NCBI RefSeq assembly: GCF_040790665.1
Contig: NZ_CP160849.1
Span: 744,001 to 808,000 of the forward strand
DNA: 64,000 bases
Direction: 5' to 3'
Source of the DNA: Sulfitobacter pontiacus
Lineage (GTDB): Bacteria; Pseudomonadota; Alphaproteobacteria; Rhodobacterales; Rhodobacteraceae
The notes below the pieces were generated by a model. The model was not told the origin of the DNA and ran no database searches. It saw nothing but the letters and a program-made list of their open reading frames with translations. Positions 35,635-44,222 of this stretch are shown here, piece by piece (within the stretch, counting starts at the first letter, position 1; every line of letters begins with the position of its first letter). A program made the position numbers and the translations under genes.

Positions 35635-35696
35635 ATCGGCGCTCCGAGTATGACAGGCTTCGGCCCCCGTCAAGAGCCAAAGCCAATCTTATTTGA

Positions 35697-36746
35697 TTAT
35701 TCGCCCTCGCGCACCGTATCAATCATGCGCTGCACGTTGTCAGGGTCGGCATCCGGGGTGATCCCGTGGCCTAGGTTAAAGATATGCGGGCCCTTGGAGA
35801 AGGCTTTGACGATCTGGCGCGTCTCATCCACCAGCGCCTGCCCGCCGGTGACCATATGGGTCGATGCAAGGTTGCCCTGCACGCAGCCGTCCACCTGCAC
35901 ATGTTTGGCCGCCCAATCCGCCGAAACGGAATTATCCAGCGCCACACAATCCACCCCCGTCGCCTTGGCGAACCCGATGTATTTATCGCCGGCCTCGCGC
36001 GGGAAACCGATGATCGGAATACCGGGGTGGCGCTTCTTCAGCTCTTGCGTGATCTCGCGCGCAGGGGCCAGCGCGTATTTCTCGAAAGCATCGCCCGGCA
36101 GCGACCCCGCCCAGCTGTCAAAGATCTTCATCACCTCGGCGCCTGCGTCAATTTGCGCAGACATATATTCGATGGTTGCCTTGGTAATCAGGTCCAACAG
36201 CTTCTCGAACAGGGCGTTATCCTGGGTGCGCAGCAGATGCGCAGGCCCCTGATCCTTGGTCCCCTGCCCCGCGATCATATAGGTCGCCACAGTCCAGGGC
36301 GCACCGGCAAAGCCGATCAACGTCGTCTCGCGCGGCAGTTCACCGGCAAGGTTGCGCACCGTCTGATAGATCGGGTTCAACGTCTCGTGGATATCGCCCA
36401 CGGGCCGCAGCTGGTCAAAATCCGCCTGTGTGGTGACCGTGGACAGGCGCGGCCCTTCGCCGGTGACAAACCACAGATCAGCGCCAAGCGCCTGAGGTAC
36501 AAGCAAAATATCCGCAAAGAGGATCGCCGCATCAAACCCGTAACGACGGATCGGCTGCAAGGTGACCTCGGTCGCCAGCTCGGGGTTGTAGCACAAAGAC
36601 AGGAAATCCCCCGCCTGCGCCCGCGTCGCCTTATACTCGGGCAGATAGCGTCCGGCCTGCCGCATCATCCAGATCGGCGGCACCGGCAGCGTCTCTCCGG
36701 CCAATGAACGCAGAATGGTTTTGCTTTGCGTATCGGTCTGCGGCAT
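35697..36746 (-). CDS. hemE: Uroporphyrinogen decarboxylase
   Basis: A 349-residue TIM-barrel enzyme that makes coproporphyrinogen [20 protein letters not shown] (23-39) has the active-site arginines, and [14 protein letters not shown] (about 157-170) and [13 protein letters not shown] (about 211-223) are typical. AGGAA precedes the ATG. It is divergent from hemC, 109 bases between starts, so both tetrapyrrole genes share one control region. Confidence 0.97.
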   Translation of the reverse strand: MPQTDTQSKTILRSLAGETLPVPPIWMMRQAGRYLPEYKATRAQAGDFLSLCYNPELATEVTLQPIRRYGFDAAILFADILLVPQALGADLWFVTGEGPRLSTVTTQADFDQLRPVGDIHETLNPIYQTVRNLAGELPRETTLIGFAGAPWTVATYMIAGQGTKDQGPAHLLRTQDNALFEKLLDLITKATIEYMSAQIDAGAEVMKIFDSWAGSLPGDAFEKYALAPAREITQELKKRHPGIPIIGFPREAGDKYIGFAKATGVDCVALDNSVSADWAAKHVQVDGCVQGNLASTHMVTGGQALVDETRQIVKAFSKGPHIFNLGHGITPDADPDNVQRMIDTVREGE

Positions 36747-36855
36747 CGGGGATTCCTACTCTTCAATGGTTTTGTCTTAGGTCAAGATGTAGCGCCGCGA
36801 TGTCAAGGCAATGGCACCGCTTGTCAGATCAAATCCACACCCCTAAAGAAGGGCC

Positions 36856-37809
36856 ATGACTGTGAACCTGCCCACCCCCGAAAACCCCATGCGCATCGGC
36901 ACCCGCGGCTCGCCTCTGGCGATGGCCCAGGCCTATGAAACCCGCGCCCGTCTGGCCGCCGCCTTTGAAATCCCACAGGCGGCGTTTGAAATCGTCGTGA
37001 TCAAAGTCACCGGCGATGTCATTCAGGATCGCCCGCTCAAGGACATCGGCGGCAAGGGCCTGTTCACCCGCGAAATCGAAGAAGACCTGCTGGCGGGCAA
37101 AATCGACATCGCCGTGCATTCGATGAAAGACATGCCCACGATCCAGCCGGGGGGCCTGCTGCTTGATACCTACCTGCCGCGCGAAGACCCACGCGACGCC
37201 TTTGTCGCGCCCACCCTGTCGGCGCTGGACCAACTGGCCGAAGGCGCGGTTGTCGGCACCTCCAGCCTGCGCCGCCGTGCGCAGCTGCTGCACCAGCGTC
37301 CCGACCTGCAGGTCGTCGAATTCCGCGGCAATGTGCAGACGCGGCTGAAAAAGCTTGCCGATGGTGTGGCCGAATGTACCTTCCTCGCCGTGGCCGGTCT
37401 GAACCGTTTGGGCATGCAACACGTCCCCGCCACGCCGATCGACGATACGCTGATGCTGCCCGCGGTGGCGCAAGGGGCCATTGGCATCGAACGCCGCGCC
37501 GGTGACCTTGATACCGAAGCCATGCTCGCCGCGATCCACGACACCCCCACGGGCCAACGTCTGGCCGCCGAGCGCGCCTTTCTGCTCACGCTTGACGGAT
37601 CCTGCGAGACACCGATTGCGGGACTGGCCACGCTGGACGGCGACACGCTCCACCTGCGCGGCCAAGTCCTGCGCCCCGACGGGTCAGAGGCAATTGCCGG
37701 TGACCGCAGCGGCCCTATTGCGCAAGGCGGCCAGATGGGCGTCGATCTGGCGCAGGACCTGCTGGCCCAGGCAGGCCCCGGCTTCTTCGACTGGCACGTC
37801 AAAGGATAA
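36856..37809 (+). CDS. hemC: Hydroxymethylbilane synthase
   Basis: A 317-residue porphobilinogen deaminase. RIGTRGSPLAMAQAYETR, IALVHSMKDMPT-type residues (DIAVHSMKDMPTIQPG, 85-98), VGTSSLRRRAQL (133-144) and the dipyrromethane-binding C250 (LDGSCETPIAG) are seen. AAGAAGGG precedes the ATG at 36856; a second in-frame ATG at 36889 starts the conserved part. It works two steps before HemE in the same pathway. Confidence 0.97.
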   Translation: MTVNLPTPENPMRIGTRGSPLAMAQAYETRARLAAAFEIPQAAFEIVVIKVTGDVIQDRPLKDIGGKGLFTREIEEDLLAGKIDIAVHSMKDMPTIQPGGLLLDTYLPREDPRDAFVAPTLSALDQLAEGAVVGTSSLRRRAQLLHQRPDLQVVEFRGNVQTRLKKLADGVAECTFLAVAGLNRLGMQHVPATPIDDTLMLPAVAQGAIGIERRAGDLDTEAMLAAIHDTPTGQRLAAERAFLLTLDGSCETPIAGLATLDGDTLHLRGQVLRPDGSEAIAGDRSGPIAQGGQMGVDLAQDLLAQAGPGFFDWHVKG

Positions 37810-37871
37810 CATCCAAAATAAATTCGCGCTCTGTTTGAAACTAAGCGCAGCATGGCCCCGTTGCTTCGGCA

Positions 37872-37897
37872 TGATCAACAAATGATCACGATATAAA
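37872..37897 (+). promoter_or_regulatory. Candidate ECF-type promoter for the fasciclin gene
   Basis: TGATCA (37872-37877) occurs again at 37883-37888 and TATAAA follows at 37892-37897, 15 bases before the fasciclin start. TGATC-type -35 boxes are used by the RpoE-ChrR (singlet oxygen) sigma factor in Rhodobacter. Spacing between the first TGATCA and TATAAA is 14 bases, so the fit is imperfect. Confidence 0.4.
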
Positions 37898-37911
37898 CCG
37901 AGGAGAACACC

Positions 37912-38478
37912 ATGACTTTCGCTAAAAAGATGATGACCGCAACCGCAGCTCTGGCCCTGACTGCTGGTGCGGCTTTCGCCGACGAGATGAAGAACCCCAT
38001 GGTCGGTGGTGCTGAAATGTTCGCCGACAAGAACATCGTTGAAAACGCCGTGAACTCTGCCGACCACACCACATTGGTTGCTGCTGTGAAAGCTGCCGGT
38101 CTGGTTGATACCCTCGCAGGCGAAGGCCCCTTCACCGTGTTCGCCCCCACCAACGCCGGTTTCGACCGTCTTGAGCCAGGCACCGTCGAAATGCTGGTCA
38201 AGCCAGAGAACAAAGAGCGTCTGACCGAAATCCTGACCTGCCACGTGGTGGGCAAGGCCGTGATGGCTGACGCGCTGCAGGGCATGATCAAGGACGACGG
38301 CGGCGAGCACCCCGTGCCGACACTGGGCGGCTGCACGCTGCAAGCCTCCTACGCCGATGATGGCCGCGTGATTCTGACGGACGAGAACGGCAATACGGCC
38401 TTCATCGAAATCGCAGATGTCAAACAGTCCAACGGTGTGATCCACGTTATCGACGGCGTGATGCTACCAAAGCAATAA
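37912..38478 (+). CDS. Secreted fasciclin-domain protein
   Basis: A 188-residue secreted protein with a Sec signal (cleavage near AGAAFAD, residue 23) and one fasciclin (FAS1) domain of about 130 residues: FTVFAPTNAGFDRLEPGTVEML (H1 region), LTCHVVGKAVMADALQ and GVIHVIDGVMLP (H2 region). FAS1 domains mediate adhesion or protein binding; in purple bacteria homologues respond to singlet oxygen. GAGGAG precedes the ATG. A strong terminator follows. Confidence 0.93.
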   Translation: MTFAKKMMTATAALALTAGAAFADEMKNPMVGGAEMFADKNIVENAVNSADHTTLVAAVKAAGLVDTLAGEGPFTVFAPTNAGFDRLEPGTVEMLVKPENKERLTEILTCHVVGKAVMADALQGMIKDDGGEHPVPTLGGCTLQASYADDGRVILTDENGNTAFIEIADVKQSNGVIHVIDGVMLPKQ

Positions 38479-38497
38479 GCTGATACCAGTTTAGACG

Positions 38498-38533
38498 AAA
38501 AGGCCCCCGACCTGCACGGTCGGGGGCCTTTTT
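38498..38533. terminator. Terminator after the fasciclin gene
   Basis: AAAAGGCCCCCGACC pairs with GGTCGGGGGCC around TGCAC, followed by TTTTT. The left A-run means it can act on both strands. Confidence 0.9.
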
Positions 38534-38561
38534 CATTCCAAATGGCAGCTATCCCGGGGGA

Positions 38562-38586
38562 GCCCGCAGGGCGGGGGCTGGCCCCC
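38562..38586 (-). terminator. Hairpins at the end of hemF
   Basis: GGGGGC-TG-GCCCCC and GCCC-GCA-GGGC form two adjacent hairpins beginning at the hemF stop. G/C runs of this form recur behind genes in Rhodobacteraceae. No T-run. Confidence 0.55.
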
Positions 38587-39479
38587 TAGATCCACTTCGC
38601 CAAAGGTGGCAGGCTCATGAGAACCGCATTGGCGTCATGGCCCGTTTCCAGCCCGAATTTCGTACCGCGGTCATAGACAAGGTTATATTCGGCATAAAGC
38701 CCGCGATGCACCAGCTGCGCTTCCTTGTCTGCCTCTGACCAGTCTTGCGTGATCCGCTTTTGCACCAGCGGCAGATAGGCGGGCAGGAAGGCGCGGCCGA
38801 TATCCTGTGTCAGGGCAAAATCCGCCTCCCAATCGCCTGTCGCGTGATCATCCATAAAGATACCGCCGACCCCGCGCGCGCGGTGGCGGTGCGGGATATA
38901 GAAATACTCGTCCGCCCAGGCCTTCAGCCGCGGGTAGAGATCGCTGCCATGAGGGTCCAGATGCGCCTTTTGCACGGCGTGGAAATGCGCAGTGTCTTCG
39001 TCATATTCGATGCAGGGATTCAGATCCGACCCGCCACCGAACCAGCTGGCATGGGGGGTCCAGAACATGCGGGTGTTCATATGGACCGCCGGGGCATGGG
39101 GGTTCTGCATATGCGCGACCAGACTGATGCCCGACGCCCAGAACCGCGGGTCTTCGGCCATGCCGGGGATGCCCTTGCGCGCCGCCATCGCGACCTGCGC
39201 GCGCTCTCCCAGGGTGCCGAACACCGTAGAGACGTTGACGCCGACCTTTTCGAACACACGCCCGCCGCGCATCACGCTCATCAGACCACCGCCCGCGTCA
39301 CTGCCGTCGTCGCTGCTGCGTTTGGTCGGGGTCACCTCGAATGTGCCGGGCGCGGCATCAGACAGCGGGCCCTCGGCGTGGTCACGCTCCAGCGTCTCGA
39401 ATGCCTCCACGATCTGGTCGCGCAGGCTGCGGAACCACTCAGCGGCGCGGGTCTTCTCCGCCTCGAAATCAACGGTCAT
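38586..39479 (-). CDS. hemF: Coproporphyrinogen III oxidase, aerobic
   Basis: A 297-residue oxygen-dependent enzyme that makes protoporphyrinogen IX. FWTPHASWFGGGSDLNPCI (about 143-161), KAWADEYFYIPHRHRARGVGGIFMDD and YAEYNLVYDRGTKFGLETG are signatures. I use ATG 39479, preceded by AAAGG at eight bases, rather than the TTG two codons earlier. It follows the SDR gene by 27 bases and ends a clpS-rsmC-SDR-hemF operon. Confidence 0.97.
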   Translation of the reverse strand: MTVDFEAEKTRAAEWFRSLRDQIVEAFETLERDHAEGPLSDAAPGTFEVTPTKRSSDDGSDAGGGLMSVMRGGRVFEKVGVNVSTVFGTLGERAQVAMAARKGIPGMAEDPRFWASGISLVAHMQNPHAPAVHMNTRMFWTPHASWFGGGSDLNPCIEYDEDTAHFHAVQKAHLDPHGSDLYPRLKAWADEYFYIPHRHRARGVGGIFMDDHATGDWEADFALTQDIGRAFLPAYLPLVQKRITQDWSEADKEAQLVHRGLYAEYNLVYDRGTKFGLETGHDANAVLMSLPPLAKWI

Positions 39480-39506
39480 GCGCAAAGCCTTTCGTTACTG
39501 CGTATT

Positions 39507-40307
39507 CTAGTGTGCCGGCGCGTCCACGGCGTCCAGCAAGGACCGCCCCCCGTCCACAACGATCACTTCGCCGGTCAGGAAACTGGAGCTGTCGGCGGCA
39601 AGATACTGGATCGTGTCGGCCAGCTCTGACGGCGAAGCGATGCGCCCCAGCGGCGTGTGGTTGCGGATGTCGTCGCGCCACTCGCGGTTCTCGGCGCAGG
39701 ACGCTTTCAGCGACCCGCTCATCACCGACCCGAAGGCCACGGCGTTCACCCGGATGCGATGCGGTGCCAGCGTCAGCGCCATCGACCGCGTCATCTGCTC
39801 AAGCGCGGCCGCCGCCATGGAATAGGCCATCAACTCGGGCCGTGTGTGCCGCGAGGTGGTCGAGCTGAGGTTGACGATGCTGCCCACGCTGCCGTCTTCC
39901 TTGCCCTCGGATTGTTTGATCATGCGTTTGGCGACCTGCTGCGTCAGCTGCATCGCGGTCATCACGTTTTCCTGCCACAGGGTTTCAACGCTGGTGTCAT
40001 CATTGTCCAGCGCATCCGTCGGCAGGAACTGCCGCGAGGCATTGACCAACACGTCAACCTCGTCAAAGGCGTCAATGGTGGCAGAGACGAGGTTCGCAAT
40101 CGTCAGACGTTGCCGCAGATCGCCCGCGAAAAAGCGGATGTTGCCGTCGTCCTTGGCATCGCCCAGCTGTTCGACCAGCGCTTTCTCGTCGATGTCGGCA
40201 CACATCACGTTTGCGCCCTTGTCGGCGAATTGCCGGGCAATCGCCAAACCGATGCCGTTCGCGGCCCCGGTGACGATGACGCTTTTGCCAGAGATTGAGA
40301 ATGACAT
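39507..40307 (-). CDS. SDR-family protein lacking the catalytic lysine
   Basis: A 266-residue short-chain dehydrogenase fold. The NAD(P) motif TGAANGIG (13-20), S149 and Y162 are in place, but the YxxxK motif reads YSMAA (162-166), so the proton-relay lysine is alanine; the NNAG motif is also changed (LVNASRQF). The codons TAT TCC ATG GCG GCG confirm this. AAGGAA lies seven bases before the ATG. It lies between rsmC and hemF in one operon. Either the reaction is unusual or the protein is a non-catalytic binder. Confidence 0.88.
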   Translation of the reverse strand: MSFSISGKSVIVTGAANGIGLAIARQFADKGANVMCADIDEKALVEQLGDAKDDGNIRFFAGDLRQRLTIANLVSATIDAFDEVDVLVNASRQFLPTDALDNDDTSVETLWQENVMTAMQLTQQVAKRMIKQSEGKEDGSVGSIVNLSSTTSRHTRPELMAYSMAAAALEQMTRSMALTLAPHRIRVNAVAFGSVMSGSLKASCAENREWRDDIRNHTPLGRIASPSELADTIQYLAADSSSFLTGEVIVVDGGRSLLDAVDAPAH

Positions 40308-40336
40308 AAATCGTTCCTTAATCAGGCGCGGCCCGC

Positions 40337-41329
40337 CTATCGGCGTTTGCGCAAAGGCCGTGCCGCGTGAAACAGTTTGAACCGCGCATCGCCGCCGATT
40401 TCCTCGACATGGGCGAAACGGGTTTTCAGCTCTGCCTCATAGGGCAGATGACGGTTCGCGACCATCCACAGCTTGCCTTGCGGCGACAGGACGCGTGCTG
40501 CCGTGGCAACAAACGCCTGCCCGATCTGCGGTTCAGCCGCGCGACCGATGTGGAAGGGCGGGTTCATGATCACGCTGTCCATGCGGTGGGGCGGCTCCCA
40601 GCTTGTGGCATCCTCCCATGCAAAGGACGCGCGATCATCGGTGACATTGCGGCGCGCACATTCCAGCGCCATATGCCCCGCTTCAACAAGGTAAAGGTTC
40701 TTGATGTCAGGCCGTGTCAGCGCGTGGGCCGACAAAAAGCCCCAACCGGCCCCCAGATCGGCAACCTCGGACCCGAGCTTCTCGGGCAAGGCATCCACCA
40801 GCAGCGCCGAGGCCAGATCGACACCATCGGCGGAAAAGACCCCCGGCGCGGTCCAGAACCCGCCTTCGGTCAGCTCCGGCCCCTGACGCCAGTCGGAAAA
40901 GAACTCCGCCGCCGGTTCCGAGATCCAGAACATCTTGCCGTGAGCCTTCGAGATCGGGCCCTGCACGGTCACACGGTCGCGCATCTCGCGCAGGACACTA
41001 TCGGCACCGTCGGTCTTTTGCCCGTCGATCACAACGATCCCGTCGCAGACCTCGCAGGCGGCGGCGATCACGGCGCGGGCTTCGGCCTTGGCGCGTGGCA
41101 GGCAGACGATACAGGCCGCATAGCGGTCCTTGATGGTGCGCACGACATCATAGCCGCGCGCGGCCCATGCGTCATAATCCGGTTTGAAATCATGGATAAT
41201 CTGCACGCGGTCTTTGTCCAGACCTGGCAAATCACTGTCACGGGGGGGCTGAAAGACGGCAATCGCCCCTTCAGCTGGCAACTCAAGACCACCGCCGTCA
41301 AGCGCCAGTTGCAGACGTGCATCAATCAC
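40337..41329 (-). CDS. rsmC: RsmC-like rRNA (guanine-N2) methyltransferase
   Basis: A 330-residue protein with an N-terminal degenerate copy and a C-terminal methyltransferase domain: SAM motif VADLGAGWGFLSA (about 190-202) and the N-methyltransferase motif MNPPFHIG (about 255-262). This is the RsmC/RlmG layout, methylating 16S G1207. GTG start at 41329, three bases after the clpS stop. Exact rRNA site is inferred from the family. Confidence 0.88.
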   Translation of the reverse strand: MIDARLQLALDGGGLELPAEGAIAVFQPPRDSDLPGLDKDRVQIIHDFKPDYDAWAARGYDVVRTIKDRYAACIVCLPRAKAEARAVIAAACEVCDGIVVIDGQKTDGADSVLREMRDRVTVQGPISKAHGKMFWISEPAAEFFSDWRQGPELTEGGFWTAPGVFSADGVDLASALLVDALPEKLGSEVADLGAGWGFLSAHALTRPDIKNLYLVEAGHMALECARRNVTDDRASFAWEDATSWEPPHRMDSVIMNPPFHIGRAAEPQIGQAFVATAARVLSPQGKLWMVANRHLPYEAELKTRFAHVEEIGGDARFKLFHAARPLRKRR

Positions 41330-41332
41330 GTG

Positions 41333-41674
41333 TTATTCTTCTTTTTCCATGGTGCATTGCAGCGGGTGCTGGTGACGCCGGGCGAAATCCATCACCTGCG
41401 CGACTTTGGTTTCCGCGATCTCGTGGCTGAACACGCCCACGACCGCCAGCCCTTTTTTATGCACGGTCAACATGATCTCGAAGGCTTGGGCATGGTTCAG
41501 CCCGAAGAAGCGTTCAAGCACGATCACCACAAATTCCATCGGGGTGAAATCGTCGTTCAACAGCATCACCTTGTACAAAGGCGGCCGCTTGGTCTTTGGT
41601 TTGGTCTTGGTCAACAGATCGGTTTCGTCGTCGTCCCGGTCTTTGCCCGCCATCATAAGATCATCAAGGCGCAT
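41333..41674 (-). CDS. clpS: ATP-dependent Clp protease adaptor ClpS
   Basis: A 113-residue adaptor that delivers N-degron substrates to Clp[26 protein letters not shown] (about 34-57) has the N-end-residue pocket with Asn-Asp-Asp and Met, and [19 protein letters not shown] follows. The first 30 residues are a flexible charged tail. It starts the clpS-rsmC-SDR-hemF operon; clpA is not adjacent here. Confidence 0.95.
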   Translation of the reverse strand: MRLDDLMMAGKDRDDDETDLLTKTKPKTKRPPLYKVMLLNDDFTPMEFVVIVLERFFGLNHAQAFEIMLTVHKKGLAVVGVFSHEIAETKVAQVMDFARRHQHPLQCTMEKEE

Positions 41675-41764
41675 TGCTGCTCCTGCCTGAGAAGTCGTTT
41701 CAAGTGAGTCGTGTAGGCGTCTATATAACCCTAAAGCAGAATTAGAAAAGAGGGCGCGCCAAAG

Positions 41765-42457
41765 ATGGGCAATCCGCTAACGACCATCGGTTTTGATGCC
41801 GATGACACTTTATGGCACAACGAACGCTTCTTTGCTTTGACACAGGTCAAATTCGCGGAACTTCTTGCCGATTACACCGACAGCGACAGCCTGATGGACC
41901 GGCTGCTTGAGGCAGAGCGGCGCAACATCCCCCACTACGGCTTTGGCATTAAGGGGTTCACCCTCTCGATGATCGAAACCGCGATAGAGATCACCGAGGG
42001 CCGCGTGCCGGCCGATGTCATCTCCGAACTGCTGGCGGCAGGGCGGGATATGCTGGCCCATCCGGTCGAACTGCTGCCCGATGTGCGCGAAACCCTCGAA
42101 ACCCTGCAAGACGACTATCGGCTGGTGTTGGTGACCAAGGGCGATCTGCTGGATCAGGAACGCAAGCTCGCTGAATCCGGGCTGCGTGATATGTTCACCG
42201 CGATTGAAATCGTGTCGGACAAGACCCCGCAAACCTACCAGCGCATCTTTGATACCCACGGCGACGGCCCGGCCCGCGGCATGATGATCGGGAACTCCAT
42301 GAAATCGGACGTGGTGCCGATGATCCACGCGGGCGGGCATGGCGTCTATATTCCCCACGGCGTCACCTGGGCGCTGGAGCACGCCCCCGCCCCGAGTGAT
42401 TCGCCCCGCTTCCACCAGATCACGCGCCTGTCCGAAGTGGCAGAACTGCTGCCCTGA
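41765..42457 (+). CDS. HAD-superfamily hydrolase
   Basis: A 230-residue phosphatase-like protein. Motif I is FDADDTLW (D10 nucleophile, D12 acid/base), motif II VLVTKG near 123 and motif [15 protein letters not shown] near 175. The helical cap lies between motifs I and II. Substrate unknown; stand-alone between clpS (divergent) and the carboxypeptidase gene. Confidence 0.88.
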   Translation: MGNPLTTIGFDADDTLWHNERFFALTQVKFAELLADYTDSDSLMDRLLEAERRNIPHYGFGIKGFTLSMIETAIEITEGRVPADVISELLAAGRDMLAHPVELLPDVRETLETLQDDYRLVLVTKGDLLDQERKLAESGLRDMFTAIEIVSDKTPQTYQRIFDTHGDGPARGMMIGNSMKSDVVPMIHAGGHGVYIPHGVTWALEHAPAPSDSPRFHQITRLSEVAELLP

Positions 42458-42699
42458 ACGCCGCTGTATTCTCGCCTTACCTTCGCTGCGTTGTCGCCCA
42501 ACTCTTGCCACATTCCCGCCACAATCGCCCCTATAGTGGCGGAGTTTTGGGCATACGCTATATGTGCTGCGCGGAAATCGCCGCTTTTCCGGGCTGCACC
42601 ACATCGAACGCCTTTATCGAAAACACGTCCTATGGTAACCTTACCTTAATAATAATGGTCAGTTGAAAAATCGACGGCCGAGGCAGAGCAAAGGCAGTT
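42458..42699 (+). other. Gene-free stretch before the carboxypeptidase gene
   Basis: 242 bases with no gene. It holds GGTAACCTTACC (42634-42645) next to TTAATAATAATGG, which should be close to the promoter of the carboxypeptidase gene; the same 12-mer occurs inverted in a palindrome at 53563. A CGCCTATAGTGGCG-like pairing near 42525-42545 may be a hairpin. Confidence 0.45.
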
Positions 42700-44211
42700 A
42701 TGATGAGAGTGCGGCGTGTGCAGCCAGCCCGGTATGGGCTATTTATTCTTGCGGCTATATGGATCTTGCTGATCCTGCCGCTCAGCGCAATGGCGGCCCC
42801 CTATGCCGCCTATGTGATCGACGCCCGAACCGGCGAAGTGTTGCACTCCCGAAACGCGGATACCCGTCTGCACCCGGCCTCCCTCACCAAAATGATGACA
42901 CTTTATATCGCATTCGAGGCGATTAAACGCGGTGAGATCTCGCTCGACAGCAAGGTCAAGATCACCAGCCACGCGGCGTCCGAACCGCCCAGCAAATTGG
43001 GGCTGAAATCGGGCCAGACCATCGCCCTGCGCTACCTGATCCGCGCCGCGGCCGTCAAATCTGCCAATGACGCCGCCACCGCCATCGGGGAAGCCATCGA
43101 AGGGTCCGAAGCCAAATTCGCCCGCCGCATGAACCGCACCGCCAAGGCGCTTGGCATGACCAACACCACCTTCAAGAACGCCCACGGCCTGACCGAATCC
43201 GGCCACATGTCGACCGCGCATGACATGACCATCATGGGCCGCCACCTGCTCTATGATCACCCCGAATACTACAACCTGTTCTCGCGCATCACTGCCGATG
43301 CGGGCGTGCGCAAGGTCAGCCACACCAACCGTCGCTTCCTGTCGTCCTACAAAGGCGCCGACGGGATCAAGACCGGCTACACCCGCGCCGCTGGCTTCAA
43401 CCTCACCGCCTCGGCCGAACGGGGCAATGAACGCATTATCGTGACCGTCTTCGGCGGCACCTCCACCAGCGCGCGGAACGCTAAAGTGGCCGAGCTGATG
43501 GATCTGGGCTTCCGCCGCGCCCCCTCCAGCGCACCGCTGAAAAAACCCTCCAAACCTGCTTACGCCGATGTCGAAGATACGCCCGTTGCATCCGACGGGG
43601 CCGCGGGCAAGGTCATCCGCCTCGTGGGGGCCGTCACCACCTCCAAACGTCCCACATTGCGTCCGGGCCACCAGCCTCAGGTCGTGGTTGCCACCGCAGA
43701 GGTGCCCCAAGCGACCTCGCCGATCCTGAACTCGGACATCACCGCCGCGCTGAAAGAGGCGCAGAAAACCGCGCCGCCCGTCGTGGCAGAGGCCCCTGCC
43801 CCGACACCGGAACCCGCAGCAGAGGCGGAAACCCTGCTCGCCTCGGTCTCGGTCCGGCCCACGCTGCGCCCCTCGGCTGCCGCATCGCTGGTTGAAACCG
43901 CCGCGGTCAAACAGGTCACACCCAAAGCGCCCCCCGCCCCCGAGGTCATCACACGCGTGTCGACATCTGGTGGCCGTCACTGGGGCGTGAATGTGGGCCG
44001 CTATCCCAGCCGCTATGCCGCCGAGAAAGTGTTGCTGAAAACCGCATTGTCCGAAATCTCGACCCTCGACGGCAGCCTGCGCAAAGTCGTGCGTCGCCCG
44101 CAAGGGTTCGACGCCAACTTCCTTGGCATGACCCGCGAGACAGCCGATCTGGCCTGTCGCCGTCTGGTCGCCCGCAATGTGAACTGCTTTATGATCGGGC
44201 CAAGCTCTTAA
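42700..44211 (+). CDS. dacC: D-alanyl-D-alanine carboxypeptidase with C-terminal SPOR domain
   Basis: A 503-residue penicillin-binding protein 5-like enzyme trimming peptidoglycan pentapeptides. An N-terminal membrane/signal segment (residues 14-31) leads to the active site: SLTK (62-65), SAN near 124 and KTGY near 225. After a Pro/Ala-rich linker (about 280-420) the C-terminus (RHWGVNVGRYPSRYAAEKVLL to MIGPSS) is a SPOR domain, which binds denuded septal glycan. The fusion suggests septal targeting. The stop codon lies in a hairpin loop. Confidence 0.93.
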   Translation: MMRVRRVQPARYGLFILAAIWILLILPLSAMAAPYAAYVIDARTGEVLHSRNADTRLHPASLTKMMTLYIAFEAIKRGEISLDSKVKITSHAASEPPSKLGLKSGQTIALRYLIRAAAVKSANDAATAIGEAIEGSEAKFARRMNRTAKALGMTNTTFKNAHGLTESGHMSTAHDMTIMGRHLLYDHPEYYNLFSRITADAGVRKVSHTNRRFLSSYKGADGIKTGYTRAAGFNLTASAERGNERIIVTVFGGTSTSARNAKVAELMDLGFRRAPSSAPLKKPSKPAYADVEDTPVASDGAAGKVIRLVGAVTTSKRPTLRPGHQPQVVVATAEVPQATSPILNSDITAALKEAQKTAPPVVAEAPAPTPEPAAEAETLLASVSVRPTLRPSAAASLVETAAVKQVTPKAPPAPEVITRVSTSGGRHWGVNVGRYPSRYAAEKVLLKTALSEISTLDGSLRKVVRRPQGFDANFLGMTRETADLACRRLVARNVNCFMIGPSS

Positions 44212-44219
44212 GCTTGGCC
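44198..44219. terminator. Hairpin across the dacC stop codon
   Basis: GGCCAAGC pairs with GCTTGGCC around TCTTAA, where TAA is the dacC stop. It lies between convergent dacC and yejF genes. No T-run. Confidence 0.5.
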
Positions 44220-44222
44220 TGC

